Of a DNA stretch of 64,000 nucleotides, positions 17,618 to 26,354 are shown one piece after another. The position numbers and the translations under genes are program-made. How positions within the stretch are numbered: position 1 is the first letter of the stretch; each line of letters begins with the position of its first letter. This DNA comes from Actinoplanes auranticolor (GTDB taxonomy: Bacteria; Actinomycetota; Actinomycetes; Mycobacteriales; Micromonosporaceae). The DNA lies in assembly GCF_018332655.1 (NCBI RefSeq), contig NZ_BOQL01000048.1, positions 1 through 64,000 of the forward strand, read 5' to 3'. The notes beneath the pieces are model-generated. The model was given only the letters and a program-made list of their open reading frames with translations. It was not told where the DNA came from and searched no databases.

Positions 17618-18849
17618 CCGCGCCCGCCGCGGCGGTGGAACCGGCGCGGGTGGGCGCCCACTGGATCGGCCTGCTGTCGCTGGCCAATCTCGGGCTGTGG
17701 ATGGGCTACTTCGGTCCCCTCCAGGTGCTGCTGCCCAATCAGGCGCAGGACCTGGCCGGGATCGACAAGACCACCGCGCTGGGCATCATCACCGGCGCCG
17801 GTGCGCTGGTCGCCGTCCTGGTCGGACCGATCGCCGGCGCGCTGTCGGATGCGACGACGGCCCGGACCGGGCGGCGGCACACCTGGATCGCCTCCGGCGC
17901 CCTGCTCGGCTGTGTGGGGCTGGCCCTGCTCTCCGGGCAGCGCACCCTGATCGGGCTCACGCTGTGCTGGTGCGTCGCGCAGGCCGGCCTGAACACGCTG
18001 CAGGCCGGGCTCACCGCGATCGTCCCGGACCGGACGCCGGTGCGGCAACGCGGCCTGGTCTCGGGCTGGGTGGGCCTGACCCAGTCGATCGGGGTGGTCA
18101 TCGGCGTCCTGCTGGTCACGCTGGTCGTCAGCGGCACGATCAGCGGTTATCTGCTGATCGGCGGCCTGGTCGTGCTCACCGCCCTGCCGTTCGTGCTGGC
18201 TACGCCCGATCCCGCGGTCGCGGCCGAAGCCGCTCCGCGCGTCACCCTGCGCGGGCTGGCGGCCGTGTTCCGCTTCAGCCCCCGGGCCCACCCCGACTTC
18301 GCCTGGGCCTGGGCCACCCGGTTCCTGGTGCAGCTCGGCAACGCCATGGCCACGCTGTACCTGCTCTACTTCCTGCGCGACCGGGTGCAGCACAGCAGCC
18401 CGGAGGACGGGCTGCTGCTGCTCATCCTCGTCTACACCGGCACCACGGTGCTGACCGTGGTGGCCGGCGGCATCGTCTCGGACCGGACCGGGCGGCGCAA
18501 ACCCTCGGTGATCCTGTCCGGCTACGTCATGGCGGCCGCGGCGGCGCTGCTCGCCCTCTGGCCGACCTGGACCGGCGCCCTGATCGCCGCCGCGGTGCTG
18601 GGCCTCGGTTTCGGCGTGTACCTCTCCGTCGACCAGGCGCTGATCACCCAGGTGCTGCCGACGGCCGAGGACCGGGCCCGGGACCTCGGCATCATAAACA
18701 TCGCCAGCTCGGCGCCGCAGGTCCTGGGCCCGGCCCTCGCCTTCCCGATCGTGGCCTACCTCGGCGGCTACCCGGTCCTCTATCTCGTGGTAGCCGCCGT
18801 GACCGTGCTCGGCTCGGTGCTGGTCACCCGGATCCGCTCGGTCGACTAA
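17614..18849 (+). CDS. MFS sugar transporter (GPH/SLC45-like)
   Basis: A 411-residue integral membrane protein with about twelve helices. The loop motif LSDATTARTGRRHTW between helices 2 and 3 and the second-half motif GGIVSDRTGRRKP are MFS-type signatures; overall it is closest to glycoside or sucrose carriers. It overlaps the beta-glucosidase stop (ATGA) and so is translationally coupled. It probably imports the beta-glucoside that the GH1 enzyme splits. The stop codon TAA at 18847-18849 overlaps the stop (TAG) of the convergent gene. Confidence 0.88.
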   Translation: MTAPAAAVEPARVGAHWIGLLSLANLGLWMGYFGPLQVLLPNQAQDLAGIDKTTALGIITGAGALVAVLVGPIAGALSDATTARTGRRHTWIASGALLGCVGLALLSGQRTLIGLTLCWCVAQAGLNTLQAGLTAIVPDRTPVRQRGLVSGWVGLTQSIGVVIGVLLVTLVVSGTISGYLLIGGLVVLTALPFVLATPDPAVAAEAAPRVTLRGLAAVFRFSPRAHPDFAWAWATRFLVQLGNAMATLYLLYFLRDRVQHSSPEDGLLLLILVYTGTTVLTVVAGGIVSDRTGRRKPSVILSGYVMAAAAALLALWPTWTGALIAAAVLGLGFGVYLSVDQALITQVLPTAEDRARDLGIINIASSAPQVLGPALAFPIVAYLGGYPVLYLVVAAVTVLGSVLVTRIRSVD

Positions 18850-20939
18850 CCGGCGGCTGTCGCCTGCTCCCACATCCGGGTGTAGGCCTCGGCCCCGCTC
18901 ATCAGCTGCTGCCGCAGCAGGGGTCCGTCGCTGCCGGCCTGGCCGATGAGGTCGGTGGTCCAGTCCGCGTAGAGGCCGTACTGGGCCACGCCGTCGGTGT
19001 TGAGGTCGAAGGTGCGCGTGCCGTAGACCTGCTTGCTCACCGTGGTGCCGTTGGGCGCGGTGAACGGGTAGGCCAGCGGGTCGCTCCCGCGGGGCGGCGC
19101 CTGTGGAGCCAGGCCGTTGACGTCGCTGCCGAACCCGTAGCCGGTGATCGAACCACCGTGCGGCAGGGCCCGGTGGGTGCGCCACTCGGCGAGGAAGCCG
19201 GGCTCGCCGTTGCCGGGCTCGTGGGCCGCGAAGGCGTAGGAGGCGACGAATCCGCCGCGGGCGATGATGCGGTCGACCAGCGCCGGATCCGACCAGGTGT
19301 GCACCGACGCCACGCCGGGATAGCGGGCCGCGTCGGCCAGATCGAGCACGGCCTGCGCGGTCTTCACCCCCATGTGGTCGACGTGGATGATCATGCCGCG
19401 ACTGATCATCCGCTGGATCAGGTACGTGCCCAGCGCGGTCAGCCCACGGGTGTTGCAGATCTTGCCGCTCGGGTAGACCGGCAGGATCGCCCCCGCGGGC
19501 AGTCCGAGCGGGCCCAGCTTGAGCAGCTCGGCGAAGTCGTCGCTGACCAGGGGCTGCTCGTTGTCGGACGGGCCGGTGCAGCTGGTCGCCGTCCACCAGT
19601 GACCGGTGGAGAGCAGGTTCGCGACGTTGAGCGCCGCCCCGGTGACCCCGGAGTCGAAGCGGGTGCCGCCGAACGCGTTGTCGAACTTGTGCACCGGATA
19701 CAGCCCGGAGACGCCGAGCGCCTGCAGCTCGTCCAGGCCGGCGTCGATGTCGGCCCGGGTGCACTGGGGCACGTCCTTGATCTCACGGCAGCCGAAGACC
19801 TCGGAGTTCTCCACGCCGACGAGCACGGCCAGCTTGCCCTGGGCCGCGATGGCGCGTACCTGGGCCGGCGTGGTGGCGATGCGGAACCAGCCCTTGCCCT
19901 TGCCGCCGTGCTGAGCGTCGATGTAGTCCTGCATGGACGACAGGTACGCCGACTGCACGCGCAACTGGTCCATCTCGTCGCACGACGTGTCGCGGTACGG
20001 GAACAGCTCGCAGATCACCCGGTTGGCGACCAGCAGCGCGTTCAGCACCCGCTGACCGGAGCGCCACGACCGCTCGATGCTGCGGTAGTACGACTGCTCG
20101 TGCAGCAGCGAGTTGTGCTGCGGCCAGTCCCCGAAGGTGGGCCACCCGTCCTCGGCGGAGTTCACCGGATCGGTGCCGCCGATGATGCCCTCGAACAGCG
20201 CGCCCACGTTGAGGCTCGCGTGTGAGGAGCAACCGGCGAGCGCGTCCCGTACGCCGCCGGGGGCCCACGCCTCGCCGCAGTGCAGCCGCCCGCCGAACGC
20301 GGCGCCGGCGGTGATGTGGGCGTGGGCGTCGATGGTGCCGACGAGCTTGCCGCTGCTGTCCACGCCGGGCCCGGCAGTGCCGGCGACGCCCGGATCGATG
20401 TCGGGCGGGGTGTAGCAGCCCGAGGCCGTGGTCAGCGCCACCGTGTGGGACGTGCCGCCCGCGCCGAGACTCCACAGGAACGAGCCCATGATCTGGCCGG
20501 TGGCGGTGTTGGTGAAGCGGTACCTGTCGCCGCTCACGGTCACCGTGTAGTCGGCCCGCTCGCCGTAGGCGTCGCCGGCCAGGATGAAGCCGGCCACGCT
20601 CTGGTAGGCCGGGGCGCCGGTGGCATCGAACAGCTGGTAGCGGGAGAGCTGGGTGGCCTCCAGGCGGAACGGCGTGGCCGCCGCGGCGGAGCTGGTGAAA
20701 CCGTAGCCGCCCGAGCTGCGCACGACGTAGCCGAGCGCGCGGGAGCCGTCATGGACCTGGAGCGCGGCGCACGTGCCGTCGAGGGCGTCGGCGGCCACGG
20801 TGACCGGCGCGGCGGTCGCCGGGGAGGCGGAGGAGACCGACAGGGCCGCTGCCGGCAACAGAACGGCGAGGGCGAGGGCGACGGAGCGACTCGTACGCCG
20901 TGCGCGGAGGGGTCGGCGGTGGAGTGGGGACAAAGGCAT
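18846..20939 (-). CDS. Secreted amidohydrolase-like (membrane-dipeptidase-like) protein
   Basis: A 697-residue exported protein with a Tat-like N-terminus (RRPLRARRTSRS) and a signal peptide of about 40 residues. Residues about 45-165 form a repeat-like beta domain; from about 200 on there is a metal-dependent hydrolase-like region with TIDAHAHITA (paired His), a VGVENSEVFG segment, HKFDNAFGG, HVDHMGVKT and GSDVNG. This layout is reminiscent of peptidase M19/amidohydrolases, but the family is uncertain. ATG 20939 chosen; GTG 20960 is an alternative. Cysteines in TSCTG, GCREI and FPYRDTSC suggest disulfides. Monocistronic; convergent with the MFS gene. Confidence 0.72.
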   Translation of the reverse strand: MPLSPLHRRPLRARRTSRSVALALAVLLPAAALSVSSASPATAAPVTVAADALDGTCAALQVHDGSRALGYVVRSSGGYGFTSSAAAATPFRLEATQLSRYQLFDATGAPAYQSVAGFILAGDAYGERADYTVTVSGDRYRFTNTATGQIMGSFLWSLGAGGTSHTVALTTASGCYTPPDIDPGVAGTAGPGVDSSGKLVGTIDAHAHITAGAAFGGRLHCGEAWAPGGVRDALAGCSSHASLNVGALFEGIIGGTDPVNSAEDGWPTFGDWPQHNSLLHEQSYYRSIERSWRSGQRVLNALLVANRVICELFPYRDTSCDEMDQLRVQSAYLSSMQDYIDAQHGGKGKGWFRIATTPAQVRAIAAQGKLAVLVGVENSEVFGCREIKDVPQCTRADIDAGLDELQALGVSGLYPVHKFDNAFGGTRFDSGVTGAALNVANLLSTGHWWTATSCTGPSDNEQPLVSDDFAELLKLGPLGLPAGAILPVYPSGKICNTRGLTALGTYLIQRMISRGMIIHVDHMGVKTAQAVLDLADAARYPGVASVHTWSDPALVDRIIARGGFVASYAFAAHEPGNGEPGFLAEWRTHRALPHGGSITGYGFGSDVNGLAPQAPPRGSDPLAYPFTAPNGTTVSKQVYGTRTFDLNTDGVAQYGLYADWTTDLIGQAGSDGPLLRQQLMSGAEAYTRMWEQATAAG

Positions 20940-21087
20940 GGGGGCACCCGCTTGACTCACGCTGGACCTGGCCCAGCAGCGCGAACGTCAGCAAAGACTG
21001 TGCTCGGCGTCGATGTCTGTCAAGGTGACTGCGAGAAACATTCACTTTGTCCGATGACGCTGGACCGGCTCCCCGCGCCGGCGTCGG

Positions 21088-22470
21088 TCAGGAGGCGGTG
21101 ACGCGGTAGATGGCCCCGGCGAAGTCGTCGCTCACGTACAGGGCGCGGTCCGGGCCCTGCACGGCCATGACCGGCCGGCCCCAGCGCGAGCCGTTCTCCT
21201 GCTGGAACCCGGTCAGCAGGGTCTGCTGCGGGCCCAGAGTGCCGTCGCGCCAGGCGAAGAACGACACCTCCGGCGGCCGGGGCGGGTTGCGGTTCCACGA
21301 GCCGTGGATGCCCACCAGCGCTCCCGGCCCGTACTCCCCGGCCAGGCCCGGCGAGGTGGCGAAGCTCAGGCCCAGCGGCGCCGAGTGGGCGCCCATGCCC
21401 TGCTCGACCGGGGGCAGGGCGGCGCAGTCGAGCTTCGTGCCGCCGGGGTTGTTCGCGACGTCCCGGACGAACGGGCGGCGGGTGTAGCTCAGCGGCGAGT
21501 CCTTGTCGCCCGGCTGCAGGTCGGGGTCCGGGTTGCAGTACGGCCAGCCGAGATCACGTCCCTGCGTCAGCCGGGCCAGCGGCTCGAACGGATGGTCGTT
21601 CACGTACCCCTGCAGGACCCGGCCCTCGTCGGGGTCGCCGTCCCCGTCGTAGTCACGGTCGTACGGGTACTCGGTGTTGTCCCGGTTGTTGACCGCCGTC
21701 CACACCGCGCCGCCGGGATCGACCGCCAGCCCGGTGCCGTTGCGCACGCCGCGCGCGAAGACCGTGGGCGTGCCGCCGCCCGCCGGCGCCCGCAGCACGG
21801 AGGCCCGCTCCGGGGTCGCGTCCCGGTCCTCGGCCGACACGTTGCCGGTCGAGCCCACCGAGACGTAGAGCGCACCGTCCCGGCCGACCGCCACGCTCTT
21901 GAGCGCGTGTGCGTACGCTCCGCCCAGCTCGGGGCTCTTCGCATCGGGCAGTCCGTCGATCACCACCCGCTTGCCCGACACCGCGCCGGCGGCGTAGGTG
22001 AAGGCGTTCACCTTGTCGCTCTCGGCCACGTAGAGCGTGCTGCCCGCGAAGGCCAGCCCGTGCGGCTGGTTCAACCCGCTGACCAGGGTGCGCTGCACCG
22101 GCGCGGCATCACCCGGGCTGGGGACGAGCTCGACGACGTCGCCGGACTTGGGCCGCGAGACCAGCAGCCGGCCGTCCGGCGTCCAGGCCAGCAGGCGGGC
22201 ACTCGGCACCCGGGCCCAGACGGTGACCGTCCAGCCGGGTGGGGCCTGCACCGACCGGTTCTGATCGAACGGCGCGGCGCCGGTGCCGGCGAGCGGGCGT
22301 ACGGTCGTGGCGACCAGAGCCGGCACGTCCGCGGAGGCCGGGGCCGACGACGGCTGTACGGGGGCGCGCGAAGCGCTGTCGGCGGGCGCAGCCGCCGGCT
22401 GGTCGGAGGAGCACGCGGCCAGGACGAGCGTCAGGCCACCGGCGACTACCACACGCACGACCGTCTTCAT
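21088..22470 (-). CDS. Sorbosone/glucose dehydrogenase-like lipoprotein (beta-propeller)
   Basis: A 460-residue lipoprotein (lipobox LVLAAC, Cys20) with a Ser/Pro/Ala-rich stretch to about residue 60 and then a six-bladed propeller of the soluble glucose/L-sorbosone dehydrogenase type (LNQPHGLAFAGSTLYVAES, GVRNGTGLAVDPGGAVWTAVNN, GIHGSWNRNPP, ALYVSDDFAGAIYRV). Family members use PQQ to oxidise sugars, but cofactor use varies and is not certain here. The DRDYDGDGDPDEG acidic stretch may bind calcium. A TAGAGA hexamer 6 nt before the ATG suggests a leaderless start. Located outside the membrane. Confidence 0.82.
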   Translation of the reverse strand: MKTVVRVVVAGGLTLVLAACSSDQPAAAPADSASRAPVQPSSAPASADVPALVATTVRPLAGTGAAPFDQNRSVQAPPGWTVTVWARVPSARLLAWTPDGRLLVSRPKSGDVVELVPSPGDAAPVQRTLVSGLNQPHGLAFAGSTLYVAESDKVNAFTYAAGAVSGKRVVIDGLPDAKSPELGGAYAHALKSVAVGRDGALYVSVGSTGNVSAEDRDATPERASVLRAPAGGGTPTVFARGVRNGTGLAVDPGGAVWTAVNNRDNTEYPYDRDYDGDGDPDEGRVLQGYVNDHPFEPLARLTQGRDLGWPYCNPDPDLQPGDKDSPLSYTRRPFVRDVANNPGGTKLDCAALPPVEQGMGAHSAPLGLSFATSPGLAGEYGPGALVGIHGSWNRNPPRPPEVSFFAWRDGTLGPQQTLLTGFQQENGSRWGRPVMAVQGPDRALYVSDDFAGAIYRVTAS

Positions 22471-22514
22471 GGTGCATCTCTACCCACTCCGGGCGCCGAC
22501 CACCAACTCCGCGC

Positions 22515-22868
22515 TCAGTCGGAGTGGCCCACGATGTTGAGGACGTTGCCGTCCGGGTCCCGGACGAAGAACCGGCGCACACCCCACGGCTCCGTGGTCA
22601 GCGGGTGCACGATCTCGTAGCCGAGCCGCTGCGCCTCCTCGTAGGCCCCGTCGACGTCATCGGTCTGCACGGAGATGACCGAGTCCTCGGGTGCGGTGGC
22701 GTCGCCGGTCACCAGCTGGACGTTCGCCCCGCCGCCGGGTGAGCTGTAGCGGGCCACCCAGCCCAGGTTGAACTCCTCGGTGCTCAGCCCGAGGAAGCCG
22801 GTGTAGAACTCCTTGGCGGCCTCGATGTCGGCCACGCGAAGGTTGGTCATGATGCGTCTGGCGCGCAT
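22515..22868 (-). CDS. VOC (glyoxalase-fold) family protein
   Basis: A 117-residue single-module VOC/glyoxalase-fold protein: RIMTNLRVADIEAAKEFYTGFLGL at the N-terminus and FFVRDPDGNVLNIVGHSD at the C-terminus, with the usual paired beta-alpha-beta units. Substrate unknown. ATG 22868 is preserved by a strong AGGAGG-type site; ATG 22850 would make an ATGA overlap with the WrbA stop, so both are possible. It is co-transcribed with, and overlaps, the WrbA gene and probably belongs to the ECF41 sigma regulon described upstream. Confidence 0.85.
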   Translation of the reverse strand: MRARRIMTNLRVADIEAAKEFYTGFLGLSTEEFNLGWVARYSSPGGGANVQLVTGDATAPEDSVISVQTDDVDGAYEEAQRLGYEIVHPLTTEPWGVRRFFVRDPDGNVLNIVGHSD

Positions 22869-23482
22869 GTGCCCCTCCTGCCTGCGCCGGCCTTGAGCGA
22901 GGCGGCGGTCTCGACCGCACGCAGGGCCTGGTGCCGGGCTGCCTGCAAGGCTATGTCACCGGGTGGGCCGTCGCCCGCCACGTGCGAGGTGCCGTAGGGA
23001 TTGCCCGACCGGAACTGGACCGGGTCGGTGTAGCCGGGCGGCACGATGATGCCGCCCCAGTGGTAGAACACGTTGCCCAGCGCCAGCAGGGTGGACTCCT
23101 GCCCGCCGTGGGCGGTGTTGGAGGCGGTGAAGGCCGAGTAGACCTTGCCGGCCAGCCCGCCCTGCGCCCACAGCGGTCCGGTGCCGTCGATGAAGGTCTT
23201 GAGCTGGGCGGCCACGTTGCCGAAGCGGGTCGGCGTGCCGAACAGCACGACGTCGGCCCAGGCCAGATCGTCCAGGCCGGCCTCGGCGATGCCGGCGCTG
23301 TCCCGCAGGTGCCGGCCCCAGGCGGGGTTCGCGTCGATCGCCTGCTGCGGGGCCGACTCGGCGATCCGGCGCAGCCGTACCTGCGCGCCGGCCTTTTCCG
23401 CGCCTTCGGCGGCGGCCTGCGCGAGGGCGTGCACGGTGCCGGTGGCGCTGTAGTAGACGATGGCGGCGTTCACGGGTTCCAT
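22847..23482 (-). CDS. wrbA: NAD(P)H:quinone oxidoreductase, WrbA type
   Basis: A 211-residue flavodoxin-fold quinone reductase. The FMN loop is YYSATGTVHALA, the conserved GTPTRFGNVAAQLKTFID is present, and TASNTAHGGQESTLLAL matches WrbA. It should reduce quinones by two electrons with NAD(P)H and FMN. ATG 23482 is chosen with GGAGG 7 nt upstream, leaving a normal N-terminus; the frame extends 65 codons further through the promoter region. It is divergent from the ECF41 sigma gene with matching promoters on both strands, and is translated together with the VOC gene. A quinone or oxidative-stress role is likely. Confidence 0.9.
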   Translation of the reverse strand: MEPVNAAIVYYSATGTVHALAQAAAEGAEKAGAQVRLRRIAESAPQQAIDANPAWGRHLRDSAGIAEAGLDDLAWADVVLFGTPTRFGNVAAQLKTFIDGTGPLWAQGGLAGKVYSAFTASNTAHGGQESTLLALGNVFYHWGGIIVPPGYTDPVQFRSGNPYGTSHVAGDGPPGDIALQAARHQALRAVETAASLKAGAGRRGTCAPDAS

Positions 23483-23524
23483 AGGGTTCCCTCCAGGTCG
23501 GGCGGGCTTGCGGTGCAGCGGTAC

Positions 23525-23551
23525 GACGACACAGCGCGGCAGGATGTGAGG
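23525..23551 (-). promoter_or_regulatory. ECF41-type promoter for wrbA-VOC
   Basis: Reading the minus strand, CCTCACA (23551-23545) is followed after 16 nt by CGTC (23528-23525). As I recall it, the ECF41 consensus is TGTCACA, 16 nt, CGTC; the match is 5 of 7 at -35 and exact at -10. The predicted start is about 35 nt before the WrbA ATG. Confidence 0.65.
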
Positions 23552-23562
23552 TGGCGCGCGGA

Positions 23563-23589
23563 CCTGACAAAGCGGTGTGATGTCTCGTC
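23563..23589 (+). promoter_or_regulatory. ECF41-type promoter for the sigma gene itself
   Basis: CCTGACA (23563-23569), a 16-nt spacer, and CGTC (23586-23589). It is the mirror partner of the wrbA promoter on the other strand with the same spacing, which supports autoregulation by the sigma factor and shows that the open frame from 23577 cannot be the translated start. Confidence 0.6.
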
Positions 23590-23630
23590 GGACCGGTGCG
23601 GACGCGACGAGCGAGGGGGCCGGCGGGACC

Positions 23631-24530
23631 ATGAGCAGCCTGGGCACGGTCATGAGCGAACGGCGGCAGCTGGTCAATCTCGCGTACCGGCTGCTCGGCT
23701 CGCTGGCCGACGCGGAGGACGTGGTGCAGGAGACCTACGCCCGCTGGTACGCCCAGTCAGCCGCGCAGCAGGAGGCCATCGAGTCGCCGGGCGCCTGGCT
23801 GACCAGGGTGGCCGGGCGCATCTGCCTCGATCAGCTCCGCTCGGCGCGCTCGCGGCGGGAACGCTACGTCGGCGAATGGATTCCGGAGCCGTTGCCCGGC
23901 CGTACGGAATGGCTCAGCGCGCGGCCCGGCGCCGCGACCGCCGACCCGGGCGACCGGGTCACTCTCGACGAGTCGATCAGCATGGCCTTCCTCGTCGTGC
24001 TGGAGGCGATGACCCCGGCCGAACGCGTCGCGTTCATCCTGCACGACGTCTTCCGCTACTCCTTCGCCGAAGTGGCCGAGATCGTCGGCCGGACCCCGGC
24101 GGCCTGCCGCCAGCTGGCCTCGTCGGCCCGCCGGCGGCTGCCGGCCTCGCCCGCGCCGGCGACCCCGACCGCTCAGCAGGCCGGCATCGTCCGCGCCTTC
24201 AAACGGGCGTGGGAGACCGCGGACATCGACGCCCTGATCGGCCTGCTCGCCCCCGACGCCACCGCGATCGGCGACGGCGGGGGACACGTCCGCGCCGCAC
24301 TGCAGCCGGTCGAAGGGGCCGAGCAGGTCGCGCGCTTCTTCGCCGCCCGGGCCGGCGCGATGCCCGGCATGACGGTGCTGGAGCGTACGGTCAACGGCCG
24401 GCCCGGCCTGGTGGTGCGGCTGGACGGCGCGGTCGTGTCGGTGATGGCCTTCGACGTCGCGAGCGAGCGGATCAGGCACATCTGGGCCGTCCTCAACCCC
24501 GACAAGCTCCGGCCCTGGACGGCGGACTGA
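23631..24530 (+). CDS. sigJ: ECF sigma factor, SigJ/ECF41 family
   Basis: A 299-residue ECF sigma factor with sigma2 (residues about 10-80), sigma4 (about 110-175) and a fused C-terminal SnoaL-like extension (about 180-299) that substitutes for a separate anti-sigma factor. The ECF41 hallmarks WIPEPLPG in the linker, GDGGGHV in the extension and NPDKLRPW at the C-terminus are all visible. ATG 23631 is chosen because it lies 40 nt downstream of the ECF41-type -10 element; upstream starts would precede the transcript. It is divergent from WrbA, a partner type usual for this family, and probably activates it. Confidence 0.92.
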   Translation: MSSLGTVMSERRQLVNLAYRLLGSLADAEDVVQETYARWYAQSAAQQEAIESPGAWLTRVAGRICLDQLRSARSRRERYVGEWIPEPLPGRTEWLSARPGAATADPGDRVTLDESISMAFLVVLEAMTPAERVAFILHDVFRYSFAEVAEIVGRTPAACRQLASSARRRLPASPAPATPTAQQAGIVRAFKRAWETADIDALIGLLAPDATAIGDGGGHVRAALQPVEGAEQVARFFAARAGAMPGMTVLERTVNGRPGLVVRLDGAVVSVMAFDVASERIRHIWAVLNPDKLRPWTAD

Positions 24531-24570
24531 TGTGCTCCCCGTCCGGTCCCGCCGGCCGTATCCTCACCGG

Positions 24571-25446
24571 ATGACGCAGCCACAGACGCACACCCTCGCC
24601 GCGCCGGGCGCCGACCTGGTCTACGACGTCCGCGGCCCGCTGCCACCGGCCGGCGGACGCCCCGCGTTGCTCATGATCGGCCAGCCGATGTCGGCGGAGG
24701 GCTTCACCGCCCTGGCCGGCCACTTCACGGACCGTACGGTCGTCACCTACGACCCGCGGGGCCTGGGCCGCAGTGCCCGCACGGACGGCCGCTCGGACCA
24801 CACTCCCCAGCAGCAGGCGGCCGACCTGCACCTGCTGATCGAGTCGCTCGGCGCGGGCCCGGTCGACGTGTTCGCCAGCAGCGGCGGCGCGGTCACCGCG
24901 CTGGAACTGGTCACCGCCCACCCCGGCGACGTCGTGACCCTGGTGGCCCACGAGCCGCCGATCAACGCGGTGCTGCCCGACGCCGCGGCCGCCGAGCGCG
25001 CCCGGGCCGGCTTCCACGAGGCGTACCAGGCGAAGGGCACCGGCGCCGGCATGGCCGCGTTCATCACGATGACCTCCTGGCAGGGCGAGTTCACCGACGC
25101 CTACTTCGAGCAGCCCGCACCGGACCCGGCGATGTTCGGCATGTCCACCGACGACGACGGCAACCGCGACGACCCGCTGCTGTCGAAGAACTCGTGGGCG
25201 ATCAGCGACTACCGCCCGGTCGCGGCCGCGCTGACCGCCGCCCCGACCCGGATCGTGATCGCGGTCGGTGAGGAGTCGGCGGGAACGTACACCGCGCGTG
25301 CGGCCCTGGGGGTCGCGGCGCTGCTCGGCCAGGAGGCGACGGTCTTCCCGAGCCACCACGGCGGCTTCCTGGGCGGCGAGTTCGGCTACGCGGGCAAGCC
25401 CGAGGAGTTCGCGGCGAAGCTGCGCGAGGTGCTCGACGCCAGCTGA
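24571..25446 (+). CDS. Alpha/beta hydrolase
   Basis: A 291-residue alpha/beta-hydrolase. The nucleophile motif is FASSGGAV (Ser104), the oxyanion segment IGQPMSAEGF precedes it, YDPRGLGRS is the strand-4 motif, and the late His is in FPSHHGGF. Substrate unknown. ATG 24571 has no Shine-Dalgarno but TATCCT lies 6 nt upstream, so it is likely leaderless and has its own promoter rather than being driven only from sigJ, whose stop is 40 nt away. Confidence 0.85.
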   Translation: MTQPQTHTLAAPGADLVYDVRGPLPPAGGRPALLMIGQPMSAEGFTALAGHFTDRTVVTYDPRGLGRSARTDGRSDHTPQQQAADLHLLIESLGAGPVDVFASSGGAVTALELVTAHPGDVVTLVAHEPPINAVLPDAAAAERARAGFHEAYQAKGTGAGMAAFITMTSWQGEFTDAYFEQPAPDPAMFGMSTDDDGNRDDPLLSKNSWAISDYRPVAAALTAAPTRIVIAVGEESAGTYTARAALGVAALLGQEATVFPSHHGGFLGGEFGYAGKPEEFAAKLREVLDAS

Positions 25447-25451
25447 CCCGT

Positions 25452-25774
25452 TCAGCCCAGCGCGGCGACCAGCCGTTCACCGGCGGGCCAGGGACCGTAG
25501 CCGCTCGCCGTCTCGACATGGCCGGCGTCACCGGCATCGACCAGCTCGGCCCCCCAGTCCGCCTATGCACCCGGCGCTGTGCGCGATCAGCACGGCGGGT
25601 TCGTCATCGGCGGTGATGGCCTGGCGCAGCGCGGCCACCCGGTCCTCCAGGACGAACGGCGGGCCCGGCGGGCGGGGCGCCCACTGGTAATCGGGGTGGG
25701 CGTCCGCCCAGCGGACCATCCAGTGCTCCGGGCGGGGGGATGCCACGCCCGGGGACGAGCAGGTGTCGGGCCAT
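25452..25774 (-). pseudogene. Decayed RBBP9/YdeN-type serine hydrolase gene
   Basis: Two parts of a small alpha/beta-hydrolase of the RBBP9 family are visible on the minus strand. From ATG 25774 one frame gives MARHLLVPG; after a frameshift the next frame gives VASPRPEHWMVRW and then VLIAHSAGCIGG, the nucleophile region. The following frame ends with AELVDAGDAGHVETASGYGPWPAGERLVAAL, the family's C-terminal end with its His, stopping at 25452. About 60-70 central residues are missing. So there is one frameshift near the start and one large internal deletion. The usual family length is about 185 residues. The gene is almost certainly non-functional. Confidence 0.75.
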
Positions 25775-25867
25775 CGGCCGATGGGAGAAGCGAGACCGCC
25801 GCCGGCGATCACCCGCAGACCGCCTGATGGAGGAATTCGTCGACCGCGCGGTCCAGGAGACTCCGGA

Positions 25868-26161
25868 TCAGCCGTACATCGGCGGGGCGGATTCGGGCTC
25901 GACGGTCAGGCCGGTTGCGGTGGCGTTGACGCGTACGTAGGGCGTCTGCTCGGGCGTGATCGCGGCCTCGGCGGAGAGGTTCCGCACGGTTATCCGCAGG
26001 TTCGACGGCTCGCCGTCGGGGAGCGTCAGGTCGACCACCTTCGCCAGGCCGACCTGGTAGCGGGTCGTCACCTCGTGCTCCTCGTGCGCGGCGCCGCCCG
26101 CGCTCATCGTGACTTCGTCGTGGTCGAAGCCGGACTCAAGAAAGACTCGGACGCTGGCCAT
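25868..26161 (-). CDS. Small conserved hypothetical protein
   Basis: A 97-residue acidic protein, beta-strand rich, with no signal peptide or membrane segment. ATG 26161 is chosen, with GAGGAG 7 nt upstream; the frame continues upstream another 103 codons into the intergenic region. It is divergent from the zincin gene with a shared 193-bp intergenic region, so the two may be co-regulated. The GITPEQTPYVRVNATA-like C-terminus is not recognised. Function unknown. Confidence 0.65.
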   Translation of the reverse strand: MASVRVFLESGFDHDEVTMSAGGAAHEEHEVTTRYQVGLAKVVDLTLPDGEPSNLRITVRNLSAEAAITPEQTPYVRVNATATGLTVEPESAPPMYG

Positions 26162-26280
26162 CGACGGACTCCTCATTCGACAATCGTCATTGTGATCGTA
26201 AAATCTACGACAGTATCTCCATTGATCATGGGTGCGGCGTAGCGTCTGCGTGAGATTACCGCGCGCCACGAATTCTCTTT

Positions 26281-26308
26281 TTCCGGTCCCGCTCCGGCCG
26301 GGACGGAA
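26281..26308 (+). promoter_or_regulatory. Stable hairpin in the metalloprotease leader
   Basis: TTCCGGTCCCG and CGGGACGGAA pair over 10 bp with one bulged G around a 7-nt loop, about 46 nt before the ATG. No T-run follows, so it is not a terminator; it may affect message stability or translation. Confidence 0.4.
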
Positions 26309-26354
26309 AGGTCTTACCGATGTCCATTCCACCCTGCCCGCGAGGGAGCGCACA

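Noticed and set aside
26281..26308. Terminator in the metalloprotease leader
   Set aside because: Hairpin lacks a T-run and lies between the promoter and start; listed as leader structure only.
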